A DNA stretch of 64,000 bases from Povalibacter uvarum (GTDB lineage: Bacteria; Pseudomonadota; Gammaproteobacteria; Steroidobacterales; Steroidobacteraceae): NCBI RefSeq assembly GCF_014202975.1, contig NZ_JACHHZ010000005.1, positions 434,001-498,000 of the forward strand, written 5' to 3'. A model generated the notes under the pieces. It had not been told where the DNA came from, did not search any database, and was given only the letters and a program-made list of their open reading frames with translations. Positions within the stretch are counted from its first letter, which is position 1. Every line of letters begins with the position of its first letter. Positions 51,443 to 60,231 of the stretch are shown here, piece after piece. The position numbers and the translations under genes are program-made.

Positions 51443-53578
51443 ATGGACGCGTCCAAGTTCAGGCAAGCGGCGGAGGACGTGCCTCCGTCCAGGCAGAACT
51501 TGCTGGAAAATCGCTGGGATACGTCGGTCGCCGCCAAGCTTTCCCCGCCCGAGCTGCTCCTCTATCGATCGAATCTGCTCGGTTCCGACAAGCGCGTGAC
51601 CAATTTCGGCGGGGGCAACACCTCGGCCAAGGTGACTGCAAAAGACCCCCTGACCGGTCATCCGGTCGAGGTGCTCTGGGTGAAGGGATCCGGGGGCGAC
51701 CTGGGAACGATGAAGCTGGACGGCTTCGCCACCTTATATATGGAGAAGTTCCAGTCGCTCGAGGGGTTCTTCCAGGGACCCGAGAGTGACGCGGAAATGG
51801 TCCGGCTCTACTCGCACTGCACCTTCGATCTGAATCCCCGCGCCGCCAGCATCGACACGCCTCTCCATGGGCTCGTGCCCTATGCCCATGTCGATCACAT
51901 GCATCCCGACGCAATCATTGCGATTGCCGCTTCCGCCGACAGCCGGGCGCTGACGCAGAAGATCTTCGGCGAAGAGATCGGCTGGTTGCCGTGGATCCGA
52001 CCCGGCTACGAGCTCGGATTGCGGCTGCGCAAGTTCGTGCGCGAGAACCCGAAGGCGCGCGGCGTCATTCTCGAAGCGCACGGTCTCTTTACGTGGGCGC
52101 AGTCGTCGGTCGCGTGCTACGAGAACACGATCGACATCATCAACCGCGCGACGCAGTGGCTCGAAGGCCAGAGTGAAGGCCGGCAGCCGTTCGGGCCGCA
52201 GAAGTCCGCGCCACTGTCGGCAGAGAAGCGCCGCGAAGTTGCCGCGGCAGTAATGCCACGCGTGCGTGGTTTGATCTCGAAGAACGTCCGCAAGATCGGA
52301 CATTTCGACGACAGTCCCGCGGTGCTCGAGTTCGTGAACAGCGGCAAGCTCGACGAACTCGCCGCACTGGGCACGTCCTGCCCCGATCATTTCCTGCGCA
52401 CGAAAATCTGGCCGCTGGTTCTGCCATTCGATCCCGCGAAGGAAACCGTCGAGCAGCTGATCGCGCGCATCGGCCCTGCAGTCGAAGACTATCGAGCGCG
52501 TTATGCGGCCTACTACGAGCGCTGCAAGCGACACGGATCGCCGAAGATTCGCGATGCGAATGCCGTCGTCTATCTCGTTCCCGGCGTCGGCATGTTCACG
52601 TTCGCTGCCGACAAAGCCACGGCGCGTATCGCCGGTGAGTTCTATCTCAACGCGATCAATGTGATGCGCGGTGCAAGCGCCGTGTCGACCTACCGCGGCC
52701 TGCCTGAGCAGGAAGCGTTCGATATCGAATACTGGGATCTCGAAGAAGCGAAGCTGCAGCGCATGCCGAAGCCCAAGCCGCTTGCGGGCCGCATCGCGCT
52801 CATCACCGGCGGTGCCGGCGGCATCGGAATCGCAAGCGCCCAGCGGTTGCTCGACGAGGGCGCATGCGTCGTCATCTGCGACATCGATCGCGATGCACTC
52901 TCGGGTGCGGAAGAACGTCTGCGGACGCAATACGGCAAGGACAGCGTCGCCGGCTGCTGGGTCGACGTGACGCGCGAAGATGCCGTGGGCAAGGCATTCA
53001 GCGATCTCGGCTGGATCTTCGGCGGGATCGACATCTGCGTGTCGAATGCGGGCATCGCATCCGCGTCGCCGATCGATGAAACCTCGCTGGCTACATGGCA
53101 GCGCAACATCGATATCCTGGCGACGGGCTACTTCCTGATCGGCCGCCAGTCGTTCCAGCTCATGAAAGCGCAGGGCATCGGCGGATCGATCGTCTTCATC
53201 GGCTCCAAGAATGCTCTGGCTGCGTCGGCTGGTGCGGCTGCGTACTGCACAGCCAAGGCCGCCGAGCTGCATCTGGCACGCTGCCTCGCGCTCGAAGGCG
53301 CAGTCGCGGGCATTCGTGTGAACGTCGTGAATCCGGACGCCGTATTGCGCGGCTCGCGCATCTGGCAGGGCGAATGGGCCCAGCAGCGCGCCGAGCAGTA
53401 CAAGACCAGCACCGACGAGCTCGAATCGGTTTATCGTGAGCGCAGCCTGTTGAAGCGCAGCGTGTATCCCGAGGACGTGGCGGAAGCCGTCGCGTGGTTT
53501 GCCTCGGAGCGCTCGGCGAAATCGACGGGTAACATCATCAACGTCGATGCGGGGAATGCCCAGGCATTCACGCGCTGA
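51443..53578 (+). CDS. rhaD: Rhamnulose-1-P aldolase / lactaldehyde dehydrogenase fusion
   Basis: A bifunctional 711-residue enzyme. Residues 1 to about 430 are a class II aldolase with zinc ligands His149/His152 or His154 (PYAHVDHMHPD) and His213 (EAHGLF), splitting L-rhamnulose-1-phosphate into DHAP and L-lactaldehyde. From residue 448 there is an SDR domain: TGGAGGIG (455-462), SNAG, and Tyr601/Lys605 in YCTAK, which should oxidise lactaldehyde to lactate. The fusion is the known RhaEW/RhaD type of rhizobia and bacilli. GGGGGAG precedes the ATG. It is followed by the isomerase gene 62 bp downstream. Confidence 0.94.
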   Translation: MDASKFRQAAEDVPPSRQNLLENRWDTSVAAKLSPPELLLYRSNLLGSDKRVTNFGGGNTSAKVTAKDPLTGHPVEVLWVKGSGGDLGTMKLDGFATLYMEKFQSLEGFFQGPESDAEMVRLYSHCTFDLNPRAASIDTPLHGLVPYAHVDHMHPDAIIAIAASADSRALTQKIFGEEIGWLPWIRPGYELGLRLRKFVRENPKARGVILEAHGLFTWAQSSVACYENTIDIINRATQWLEGQSEGRQPFGPQKSAPLSAEKRREVAAAVMPRVRGLISKNVRKIGHFDDSPAVLEFVNSGKLDELAALGTSCPDHFLRTKIWPLVLPFDPAKETVEQLIARIGPAVEDYRARYAAYYERCKRHGSPKIRDANAVVYLVPGVGMFTFAADKATARIAGEFYLNAINVMRGASAVSTYRGLPEQEAFDIEYWDLEEAKLQRMPKPKPLAGRIALITGGAGGIGIASAQRLLDEGACVVICDIDRDALSGAEERLRTQYGKDSVAGCWVDVTREDAVGKAFSDLGWIFGGIDICVSNAGIASASPIDETSLATWQRNIDILATGYFLIGRQSFQLMKAQGIGGSIVFIGSKNALAASAGAAAYCTAKAAELHLARCLALEGAVAGIRVNVVNPDAVLRGSRIWQGEWAQQRAEQYKTSTDELESVYRERSLLKRSVYPEDVAEAVAWFASERSAKSTGNIINVDAGNAQAFTR

Positions 53579-53640
53579 CGACATCGAGCGGCCCGCGGTC
53601 GTTACGACATGACGGGCCCCGGACGACGAGGGGGTAGGTC

Positions 53641-54948
53641 ATGACGGGAAATCCCGCAGCCACGTTCATCCAGGCGCGTGCGATCGAGCAAGCGAACGCA
53701 CGCCTGCAGGCGGATCTCGAGCAGGACTATCAGCGCCTGGGCGAGCTGCTCACGCGCAACGGTATCGAGATCGACTCGGTCACGAACGCCGTGGCTGCAT
53801 TCGAAGTCGCGATTCCTTCGTGGGGTGTCGGCACTGGCGGGACCCGGTTCGCGCGCTTTCCGCAGCCCGGTGAGCCTCGCTCTGTTTTCGAGAAGCTCGA
53901 AGACTGTTCCGTGATCCAGCGATTGACCGGTGCGACGCCGCGAGTCTCGCTGCACTTTCCGTGGGACCAGACGGGCGACATCGCGGGGCTGAAAGCCTGC
54001 GCCGATGAGCTGAAGCTCGGCTTCGACGCGGTCAACTCGAACACGTTCCAGGATCGTCCCGGGCAGACGCAGTCCTACAAGTTCGGCAGCCTGACGCATA
54101 CCGATCCCGCGGTACGAGAGCAGGCAATCGCGCACAACATCGAGTGCATCAAGATCGGTGCGCAGCTCGGCTCAAAAGCACTGACGCTGTGGATCGGCGA
54201 CGGAGCGAACTTCCCGGGCCAGCAGAACCTCGCGCGTGCGTACGAGCGGTATCTCGAGTCTGCTGCAAAGATCTACGCAGCGTTGCCTTCGGACTGGCGG
54301 CTGCTCATCGAGCACAAGATGTACGAGCCGGCGTTCTATGCGACGGTGATCCAGGACTGGGGCAGTTCACTGATGGCGGCGCAGACGCTCGGTCCGAAGG
54401 CATTCTGCCTCGTCGACCTCGGCCATCACGCGCCCAATGTGAATATCGAAATGATCGTGAGCCGGCTCGTGCATGCGCGCCGTCTCGGCGGCTTCCATTT
54501 CAACGATTCGAAGTACGGTGACGACGACCTCGATGCGGGATCGATCGACCCGTACCGGCTGTTCCTGATTTTCAACGAGCTCGTCGATGCTCAATGGCGC
54601 AAGACGCCGGACCTCGCGCTCGCGCATATGCTCGACCAGTCGCACAACGTCACTGACCCCGTCGAGAGCCTCATGAGCAGCGCGATCGAGCTGCAGCGGG
54701 CGTACGCGCAGTCCCTGCTCGTCGATCGCCGCACACTCGATGAGTACCAGCAGGACAACGATGCGCTCATGGCCTCGCACACGCTCAAACGTGCGTTCAC
54801 GACCGACGTCCAGCCGATCCTCGCGATGGCCCGCATGCGTCGCGGCGCGGCGATCGATCCGATCGGCACCTATCGCAGCAGCGGTTATCGCGCGGCCTGT
54901 GCGGCGCGCAGGCCGGCGAACCTGAGCTTCGGGGGCGGAATCGTCTGA
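53641..54948 (+). CDS. rhaI: L-rhamnose isomerase (RhaI type)
   Basis: Converts L-rhamnose to L-rhamnulose. A 435-residue TIM-barrel isomerase of the Pseudomonas stutzeri/Rhizobium type rather than E. coli RhaA. Metal-ligand regions: LLIEHKMYEPAF (Glu), LVDLGHHAPN (Asp/His) and HFNDSKYGDDDLD (His/Asp). The opening segment PSWGVGTGGTRFARFPQPGEP is characteristic. GAGGGGG precedes the ATG. It completes the rhamnose pathway with rhaD and rhaK. A compound repeat follows. Confidence 0.92.
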   Translation: MTGNPAATFIQARAIEQANARLQADLEQDYQRLGELLTRNGIEIDSVTNAVAAFEVAIPSWGVGTGGTRFARFPQPGEPRSVFEKLEDCSVIQRLTGATPRVSLHFPWDQTGDIAGLKACADELKLGFDAVNSNTFQDRPGQTQSYKFGSLTHTDPAVREQAIAHNIECIKIGAQLGSKALTLWIGDGANFPGQQNLARAYERYLESAAKIYAALPSDWRLLIEHKMYEPAFYATVIQDWGSSLMAAQTLGPKAFCLVDLGHHAPNVNIEMIVSRLVHARRLGGFHFNDSKYGDDDLDAGSIDPYRLFLIFNELVDAQWRKTPDLALAHMLDQSHNVTDPVESLMSSAIELQRAYAQSLLVDRRTLDEYQQDNDALMASHTLKRAFTTDVQPILAMARMRRGAAIDPIGTYRSSGYRAACAARRPANLSFGGGIV

Positions 54949-54958
54949 GGCTTCGACT

Positions 54959-55068
54959 GTGGGTCCCGCTTTAGCGGGACGTTATCGCCGACAGGCGATC
55001 AGCATCGTCATTCCCGCGAAAGCGGGAATCCACTCTGCTTCGTCATTTCCCGCGTTCGCGGGAATGAC
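54959..55068. repeat. Compound repeat: two small hairpins plus paired REP
   Basis: Same order as at 40398: GTCCCGC/GCGGGAC (54963-54980, loop TTTA), ATCGCC/GGCGAT (54984-54999), then REP hairpins at 55007-55033 and 55042-55068. It lies between the convergent rhaI and GH97 genes. Stem bases of the first hairpin changed in a compensating way (C-G to G-C) relative to the other copy. Confidence 0.87.
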
Positions 55069-55079
55069 GAGTGTGGCGC

Positions 55080-57017
55080 CTACTCCGCCGTCACCACGAA
55101 CCCACCTCGTGCCGCGATCGTCAGCTCGAGCGCCTTGCCGCGCTCAACCTGCATGCTCTGCGTCCGGAACGACAGGTTCCCACCCGGTCCATCGGTGATC
55201 AGCGTGCCCTTGCTCACGCCGAGCTCATCGAGCCTCAGCGTCACGCTTCGCGATTCCTTCTCCGCATTGATCCCGCACAGATACCACCGCTTGCCGCTGC
55301 GACGAGCGAGCACGACGTAGCGGCCGGGAAAGCCATCCAGGAACTTCACCTCGTCCCAGACGCTCGGGACACCCTTCATGAATTCGCGCACGTAGTCCGG
55401 GGCGCGTGCCATGCCTTCGGGAATCTCCGCGTAGTGAGTGATACCCGAGGTGAACAGAACCGACAGCGCCAGCTCGAAGGCGCTGCTCGTGCGCCGCTCG
55501 ATGTTGTTGATGCGATCGAGCACGACGGGCGTGAAGTCCATTGGATCGAACACGTTGCGCGTGAACGGCAGCATCGCGGCGTGCGTCGGCTCGTCCTCGG
55601 CGTTCTTCTGCTCGAACGTCACGAACTCGAGCCCGCGCACCGCTTCCATCGTCATCAGGTTCGGATAGGTGCGCTGCCAGCCACGCGGGAGCGTCGAACC
55701 GTGGAAATTCATCAGCAGTCCGAAGCGGGCGGCATCTTCGAGAATGTCGTGGTAGTACGCGATGGCGGACTGGCCGTCTCCAGGCAGGAAGTCGACTTTG
55801 AGCCCAACGACGCCCAGCGCCTTCACGCGGGTGAATTCGCGTTCGCGATCCTTTCGCGTGAGGAGCAGCCCGCGTGGCGTTTGCGGCGCCGTGTTCCAGT
55901 CACCGGCCGAGTTGTACCAGGCAAGAACGCTGACGTTGCGCGTGCGGGCGTAGTCGACGAGTTCCTTCATCTTCGCATCGCCGATCTGCTGGTCCCACAT
56001 GCTGTCGATCAGCGTGTAGCGCCAGCCCATGTCCGCCGCATAGTCGATGAAGCGCTTCTGCGTGTCGTAGGTCGTGAGCGGATCGCCGAGCAATGGCCAG
56101 CTCCAGGAAGCCTTGCCCGGACCCGGTCCGGGGATTTTGGCGCCAGGCGCGGGCTTGTCCGCGAGATCGGTGCCGAGTGTCGATTCGACGATCGTCTTCA
56201 GGCTGCCGACGACGACGAGTCGCCACGGTGTCTGCCAGGGCAGCGTCGACTGCGGATTCACCGGACCGTTCTGGAAATGCTCCAGTGGATCCGGGAAGCC
56301 GACGCGGTATTCGGTGCTGCGCCAGGTGCCTTTCAGTCGTGTGCCTGGGTAGTTGCGATCGAGTCCCGTCTCGCTGATCAGCAGCCAGGTGTCGCCGCTG
56401 CGGAAGAGTCCGGGATAAACCCAGCCGGCGCCGGTCGGCGAGGGCGTGCCGACGATCCACTCGCGATCGTAGATCTCCTCGTAGGAGGGATTGGTTTCGC
56501 TCCAGCCCGTCTTCGCCGCCGCGATCGGCTGCAGCCAGGTCATCGTGCCGGGCAGGAAGTTGAACGACGAGGTCTCTTCGCTGAGCCGATGCACCCGCGA
56601 GCTCGTTTCGGGGAACCGATAGCGGAAGGCCACGCCGTCGTTCGAAACCTGGAAGACGATCTCCAGCTTCTGGCCCGCTGCGGTCTGCAGCGATGCGACC
56701 TGGCGATTCGCCCGATACTCGTTGAGCCGGCGCTTCGAGGTCAGCAGCTCGTAGCGATCGACGACGGATTCCGATGCGGATACTGACGTGAGCCGCAATG
56801 CGCGAGTGAAGTCGGCGTCGTCTCGCACGAGACCCAGCTTCGAGGATTGCAGTAGAGGTTTGCCGGCGAGCTCGATGGAGTAGCGAGGCGAGCCTTCGGT
56901 GCTCACGTCGAACACTGCGACAACGCGCCCGTCGGGGCTCGTGATGCGCGTCGGTGCCGCGATGGCGAATGCCGTGGGCAGAAGGATCAGGGCGGTCGTC
57001 GCGATGGCTTTGAGCAT
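55080..57017 (-). CDS. GH97 glycosidase, retaining type, exported
   Basis: A 645-residue three-domain GH97 enzyme with a signal peptide ending AIAAP. The N-terminal beta-super-sandwich (to about 280) is followed by the TIM barrel and a small C-terminal beta domain. Nucleophile Asp409 in GLKVDFLPGDGQ and acid/base candidate Glu458 in MTMEAVRG match the retaining branch (alpha-galactosidase or beta-L-arabinopyranosidase) rather than SusB-like inverting alpha-glucosidases, which use glutamates. In this rhamnogalacturonan locus it would trim galactosyl or arabinopyranosyl side groups in the periplasm. Confidence 0.9.
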   Translation of the reverse strand: MLKAIATTALILLPTAFAIAAPTRITSPDGRVVAVFDVSTEGSPRYSIELAGKPLLQSSKLGLVRDDADFTRALRLTSVSASESVVDRYELLTSKRRLNEYRANRQVASLQTAAGQKLEIVFQVSNDGVAFRYRFPETSSRVHRLSEETSSFNFLPGTMTWLQPIAAAKTGWSETNPSYEEIYDREWIVGTPSPTGAGWVYPGLFRSGDTWLLISETGLDRNYPGTRLKGTWRSTEYRVGFPDPLEHFQNGPVNPQSTLPWQTPWRLVVVGSLKTIVESTLGTDLADKPAPGAKIPGPGPGKASWSWPLLGDPLTTYDTQKRFIDYAADMGWRYTLIDSMWDQQIGDAKMKELVDYARTRNVSVLAWYNSAGDWNTAPQTPRGLLLTRKDREREFTRVKALGVVGLKVDFLPGDGQSAIAYYHDILEDAARFGLLMNFHGSTLPRGWQRTYPNLMTMEAVRGLEFVTFEQKNAEDEPTHAAMLPFTRNVFDPMDFTPVVLDRINNIERRTSSAFELALSVLFTSGITHYAEIPEGMARAPDYVREFMKGVPSVWDEVKFLDGFPGRYVVLARRSGKRWYLCGINAEKESRSVTLRLDELGVSKGTLITDGPGGNLSFRTQSMQVERGKALELTIAARGGFVVTAE

Positions 57018-57064
57018 CAGGGCTTCCTTTGGTATTCGAGCGGCGAGAGTATCGCCGACCTTTC

Positions 57065-57131
57065 GTCACACCCGCGAACGCGGGTGTCCATCTCCATCTA
57101 AGGCATGGATTCCCGCGTACGCGGGAATGAC
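57065..57131. repeat. REP-like paired element overlapping a gene end
   Basis: Hairpin units at 57065-57090 (cacacccgcgaacgcgggtg) and 57106-57131 (attcccgcgtacgcgggaat). The transporter gene's stop codon (57098-57100) lies in the linker between the two units, so the last residues of that protein are repeat-encoded. Confidence 0.87.
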
Positions 57132-58615
57132 TGAGGAGGGTTGGCCGCCGCCCCGCGCCCCCACAACCGCTCATACGGCCACCCCGACAGATCTTCCACG
57201 ATGCGCCGGTTCTCCGGCGTCGGCTCGGTGCCGGGTTGTTCCTTGAAGCGTTTGATCTCGCCCATCAGGACTTCGTGCGTCTCCCGGTTCAGATGGAAGC
57301 GCAGCGACACGAAGAAGCCGAACGTGAGCAACGTCAGCGTGCCGAGTCCCATCACGATGAGAATCGTGGTGACAGCTTCGGACGACTGCGTCGCACTGCC
57401 GGCCACGAACCCGCCTGCCTGCAGGATCAAACCGACGCCCATTACCGCAGCGGCCTGTGTGGTCTTGCGCACGAAGGTCATCACGCCCGCGAACGCACCC
57501 TCGCGACGCCGGCCCGTCACGATCTCGTCGACGTCAGCCATGTAGTTGTAGACGTTCCAGGGAATGTAGTTGAGGCCGCCCCGGCCGAGGCCCGCCACGA
57601 GCACGGGCACATAGATCCACCAGGCCTGCGCGGGCTGAGCGTGATGCAGCGCCAGAAATCCGAGCACGGCGACGCCGAACAGCGATACCGCGATTCGATA
57701 CGAAGGCGCGGGGTGATAGTGCAGGCACATCGGAATGAAGACAGCGACGGAGAGCAACTGGGCAAATGCCATCGCTCCAAGATAGTTGGATGCAGCGACC
57801 ACCGTGCTGCCGAGCGCGAACACGACGAAGTACGTGAACGCAGCGTTGAATATGTCCTGGCTGATATAGCCGCCGAGATACATGCCGAGATGCAACCGGA
57901 ACGCGCGAATGCGCATCGTCGCCCAGAGATCGGAATAGAGGCGACGCAGGCTGCGCAACGGCGAAACATGATCTTCGCTGGCGATGCTTTCGATCTCTTC
58001 GCGCGGTCGTTCCCAGCTGAACGTGAAGACGGCCAGTGCAACCAGCATGAAGATGACCGAGAAGATGATGCCCAGGTACAGGAACGTCTCGGCCGACTGC
58101 TTGCCGAAGTGCTCGATGATCCGGCCAGGCAGGACACCTGCCAGGATCGCGGCGATCTGCCCGCAGAGGATGCGTGCACCCGCGAACTTGGCCTTCACCT
58201 TGTAGTCGGGCGACATCTCCGCGGCGAGCGTCTCGTACGGAATCAGCTCCATCGCATACACGACTTCGAAGAAGACGTATGTGACGAGGTAGTACCAGAA
58301 GCTCTGACCCTCGATCCACATCAACGCGAAGCTCGGCAGCAACGGCACGGCCAGCAGCACGAAGAAGCGCCGGCGACCGAATTTCCTGCCGAGCCGCGTG
58401 CGATGGAAATGATCGGACAGATAGCCGATCAGCGGGCTTGCCACCGCATCGAACAACCGCGCGATAGCGAAGATTGCCGCCGCCTGCACCGGCGTGAGCC
58501 CACAGAACGTCGTATAGAAAAACAGGATCCAGCCGCTGATGACGGCCATCGCGCCGGCACCGAGGAAATCGTTGGAGCCGTAGGCGAGATAGTGGCCGAA
58601 GCGGACGGGGCGCAT
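57098..58615 (-). CDS. GPH-family sugar transporter with repeat-encoded tail
   Basis: A 505-residue MFS/GPH transporter with about 12 membrane segments. Motifs: LAYGSNDFLGAGAMAVISGW, ARLFDAVASPLIGYLSDH, RKFGRRRFFVLLAVPLLP and YETLAAEMSPDYK. It likely moves rhamnose or unsaturated rhamnogalacturonan disaccharide into the cytoplasm, where GH105 and the rhamnose enzymes act. The last residues, SFPRTRESMP, are translated from a REP-like repeat, so the original C-terminus was probably replaced. It lies in the receptor, mutarotase, GH105, transporter, GH97 series. Confidence 0.9.
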   Translation of the reverse strand: MRPVRFGHYLAYGSNDFLGAGAMAVISGWILFFYTTFCGLTPVQAAAIFAIARLFDAVASPLIGYLSDHFHRTRLGRKFGRRRFFVLLAVPLLPSFALMWIEGQSFWYYLVTYVFFEVVYAMELIPYETLAAEMSPDYKVKAKFAGARILCGQIAAILAGVLPGRIIEHFGKQSAETFLYLGIIFSVIFMLVALAVFTFSWERPREEIESIASEDHVSPLRSLRRLYSDLWATMRIRAFRLHLGMYLGGYISQDIFNAAFTYFVVFALGSTVVAASNYLGAMAFAQLLSVAVFIPMCLHYHPAPSYRIAVSLFGVAVLGFLALHHAQPAQAWWIYVPVLVAGLGRGGLNYIPWNVYNYMADVDEIVTGRRREGAFAGVMTFVRKTTQAAAVMGVGLILQAGGFVAGSATQSSEAVTTILIVMGLGTLTLLTFGFFVSLRFHLNRETHEVLMGEIKRFKEQPGTEPTPENRRIVEDLSGWPYERLWGRGAAANPPQSFPRTRESMP

Positions 58616-58658
58616 GGAGGTGACTGTGAGCTATGAAATGACCAGGTCAGGGCTTCTC

Positions 58659-58729
58659 GTCATTCCCGCGAAAGCGGGAATCCATCGGAAGCCAGGGAAG
58701 GATGGACCCCCCGCTTGCGCGGGGGTGAC
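58659..58729. repeat. REP-like paired element
   Basis: Hairpin units at 58659-58684 (attcccgcgaaagcgggaat) and 58703-58729 (accccccgcttgcgcgggggt). It sits between the transporter start and the GH105 stop, inside a probable operon. Confidence 0.87.
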
Positions 58730-58740
58730 GACGTTGATGC

Positions 58741-59847
58741 TCAGATGAACGCCCTCTTGAACTCCACCAGCGCCAGCATCGCCATCGCCTGCCCATACGG
58801 CATCGACGTCAGCGGCACTTTGCGATAGCCATCCAGGTCATCGAAGACCGGGGTGCCGAACGACACGTTCCGCAGTTCGCCGGAAGGAGCGATGTTCGCG
58901 ATGACGGCCTTGAGGGCGCGGACGCCCGCGTCCTCGTACTTCGCGTCGATGTAGCGCTTCCGCACGGACTTGAGGATGCCGTAGGCGAATCCCGCGGTGG
59001 CGGAAGCTTCGAGATAGGAGTTCGGATCGTTGATCAGCGTGTGCCACAGGCCGCTCTTATCCTGGTGGCGTACCAGCGCGTCGATCTGTGCGACATGTGT
59101 TTCGAGCAGGAACTCACGCAACGAATCGCCGGGCTGCAGATCCAGCAGCTCGATGAACTCCGGGATCGCGATCGTGACCCAGCAATTGCCACGCGCCCAG
59201 AGCGCTTCGGCGAAGTGATGGTGGCCCTGGAACGTCCAGCCATGAAACCACAGACCGGTCTTGCGATCGACGAGGTACTTGATGTGCACCATGAACTGCC
59301 GCCGGGCCTCTTCGACGTACGCCGGACGATTCAGCAGCTTGCCGATCTTCGCCAGCGGCAACACGCTCATCATCAGCGTGTCGTCCCAGAGCTGCTGCGG
59401 GTTCTCGGAGTTGAACACGATGTGCTGGAAGCCGTTTTCCTGCGTGCGCGGCAGGCCGTGCATCACCCATTCGGCCCAGGTGTCGAGATAGGGCAGGTAA
59501 GTCTTGTCGCCGTGCTCCTCGTAAAGGTATGCGAGCGTCAGCAAAGCGGCGACCGTGTTGATGTTCTTCGTCGGCGTACCGCTGTGGAAGCGGTCGCGGA
59601 ACCAGCTCTGCATGATCGCAAGGCAGCGCGCGCCGTTCGTGAGCTGGTAGTACTTGTAGATACCGTACAGGCCGACGCCGTGCGTCCATTCCCAGTCGTT
59701 CCAGCCCTTGGTATCGATGACCCGGCCGTCGTCGAGGCGCAGCAGGAACTCTCCGGAGCTGTCCTTGATGTCCACCAGGTTGCTGATCAGAAGCTGGATG
59801 TGACGCTCGACATCGGCGGCATCGATGCCATGGGCAAGATTCGGCAC
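58741..59847 (-). CDS. GH105 unsaturated rhamnogalacturonyl hydrolase
   Basis: A 368-residue (alpha/alpha)6-barrel enzyme of the YteR family. It removes the 4,5-unsaturated galacturonyl residue left by rhamnogalacturonan lyase, freeing rhamnose. The catalytic aspartate is in LWDDTLMM (Asp155/156); WNDWEWTHGVGLYGI and FHGWTFQGHHHFAEALWARGN line the usual active site. No signal peptide, so it acts in the cytoplasm. No rhamnogalacturonan lyase gene is in the window; one may lie beyond 64000. Confidence 0.92.
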   Translation of the reverse strand: MPNLAHGIDAADVERHIQLLISNLVDIKDSSGEFLLRLDDGRVIDTKGWNDWEWTHGVGLYGIYKYYQLTNGARCLAIMQSWFRDRFHSGTPTKNINTVAALLTLAYLYEEHGDKTYLPYLDTWAEWVMHGLPRTQENGFQHIVFNSENPQQLWDDTLMMSVLPLAKIGKLLNRPAYVEEARRQFMVHIKYLVDRKTGLWFHGWTFQGHHHFAEALWARGNCWVTIAIPEFIELLDLQPGDSLREFLLETHVAQIDALVRHQDKSGLWHTLINDPNSYLEASATAGFAYGILKSVRKRYIDAKYEDAGVRALKAVIANIAPSGELRNVSFGTPVFDDLDGYRKVPLTSMPYGQAMAMLALVEFKRAFI

Positions 59848-59896
59848 GTCAGGTCCTCGGTACGTTCATTCGCACACGCTGCCAGTATTCACACAA

Positions 59897-60211
59897 TCAA
59901 TCCAGATGGAACAGCGGCTGCAGCGGCCATTCGCGCGGACGATTGTCCGGATGCGTCTCCATCAGATCGGCCATGTACTTCCACCAGCGCTGCATCACAG
60001 GATGCCGCGGCAGCGCCTCGCGCTGATTGTCGGGCGTGAGCTTCAGCACCGCGAAGAGGTGCAGCGTTTCCTCATCGAGGAAGATCGAGTAATCGTAGAT
60101 GCCGGAGTCCGTCAGCAGCTGTGACAGCTCCGGCCAGATCTCGTCGTGCCGGCGTCGATACTCTTCCACGACGCCGGGCTTGAGCTTCATACGGAATGCA
60201 TGGGTCGTCAT
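59897..60211 (-). CDS. rhaM: L-rhamnose mutarotase
   Basis: Interconverts alpha and beta anomers of L-rhamnose, supplying the form used by the isomerase. 104 residues, the normal RhaM/RhaU size. Motifs: FRMKLKPGVVEEYRRRHDEIWPEL (catalytic His), YDYSIFLDEETLHLFAVL, and RWWKYMADLM. It lies between the TonB receptor and GH105 genes on the same strand and has no signal peptide. Confidence 0.95.
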   Translation of the reverse strand: MTTHAFRMKLKPGVVEEYRRRHDEIWPELSQLLTDSGIYDYSIFLDEETLHLFAVLKLTPDNQREALPRHPVMQRWWKYMADLMETHPDNRPREWPLQPLFHLD

Positions 60212-60231
60212 GCGGGTCTCGCTGCAGTCTC

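Noticed and set aside
51734-53584. A 616-codon minus-strand frame antisense to rhaD
   Set aside because: No family motif, and the plus strand encodes an intact bifunctional enzyme with all catalytic residues.
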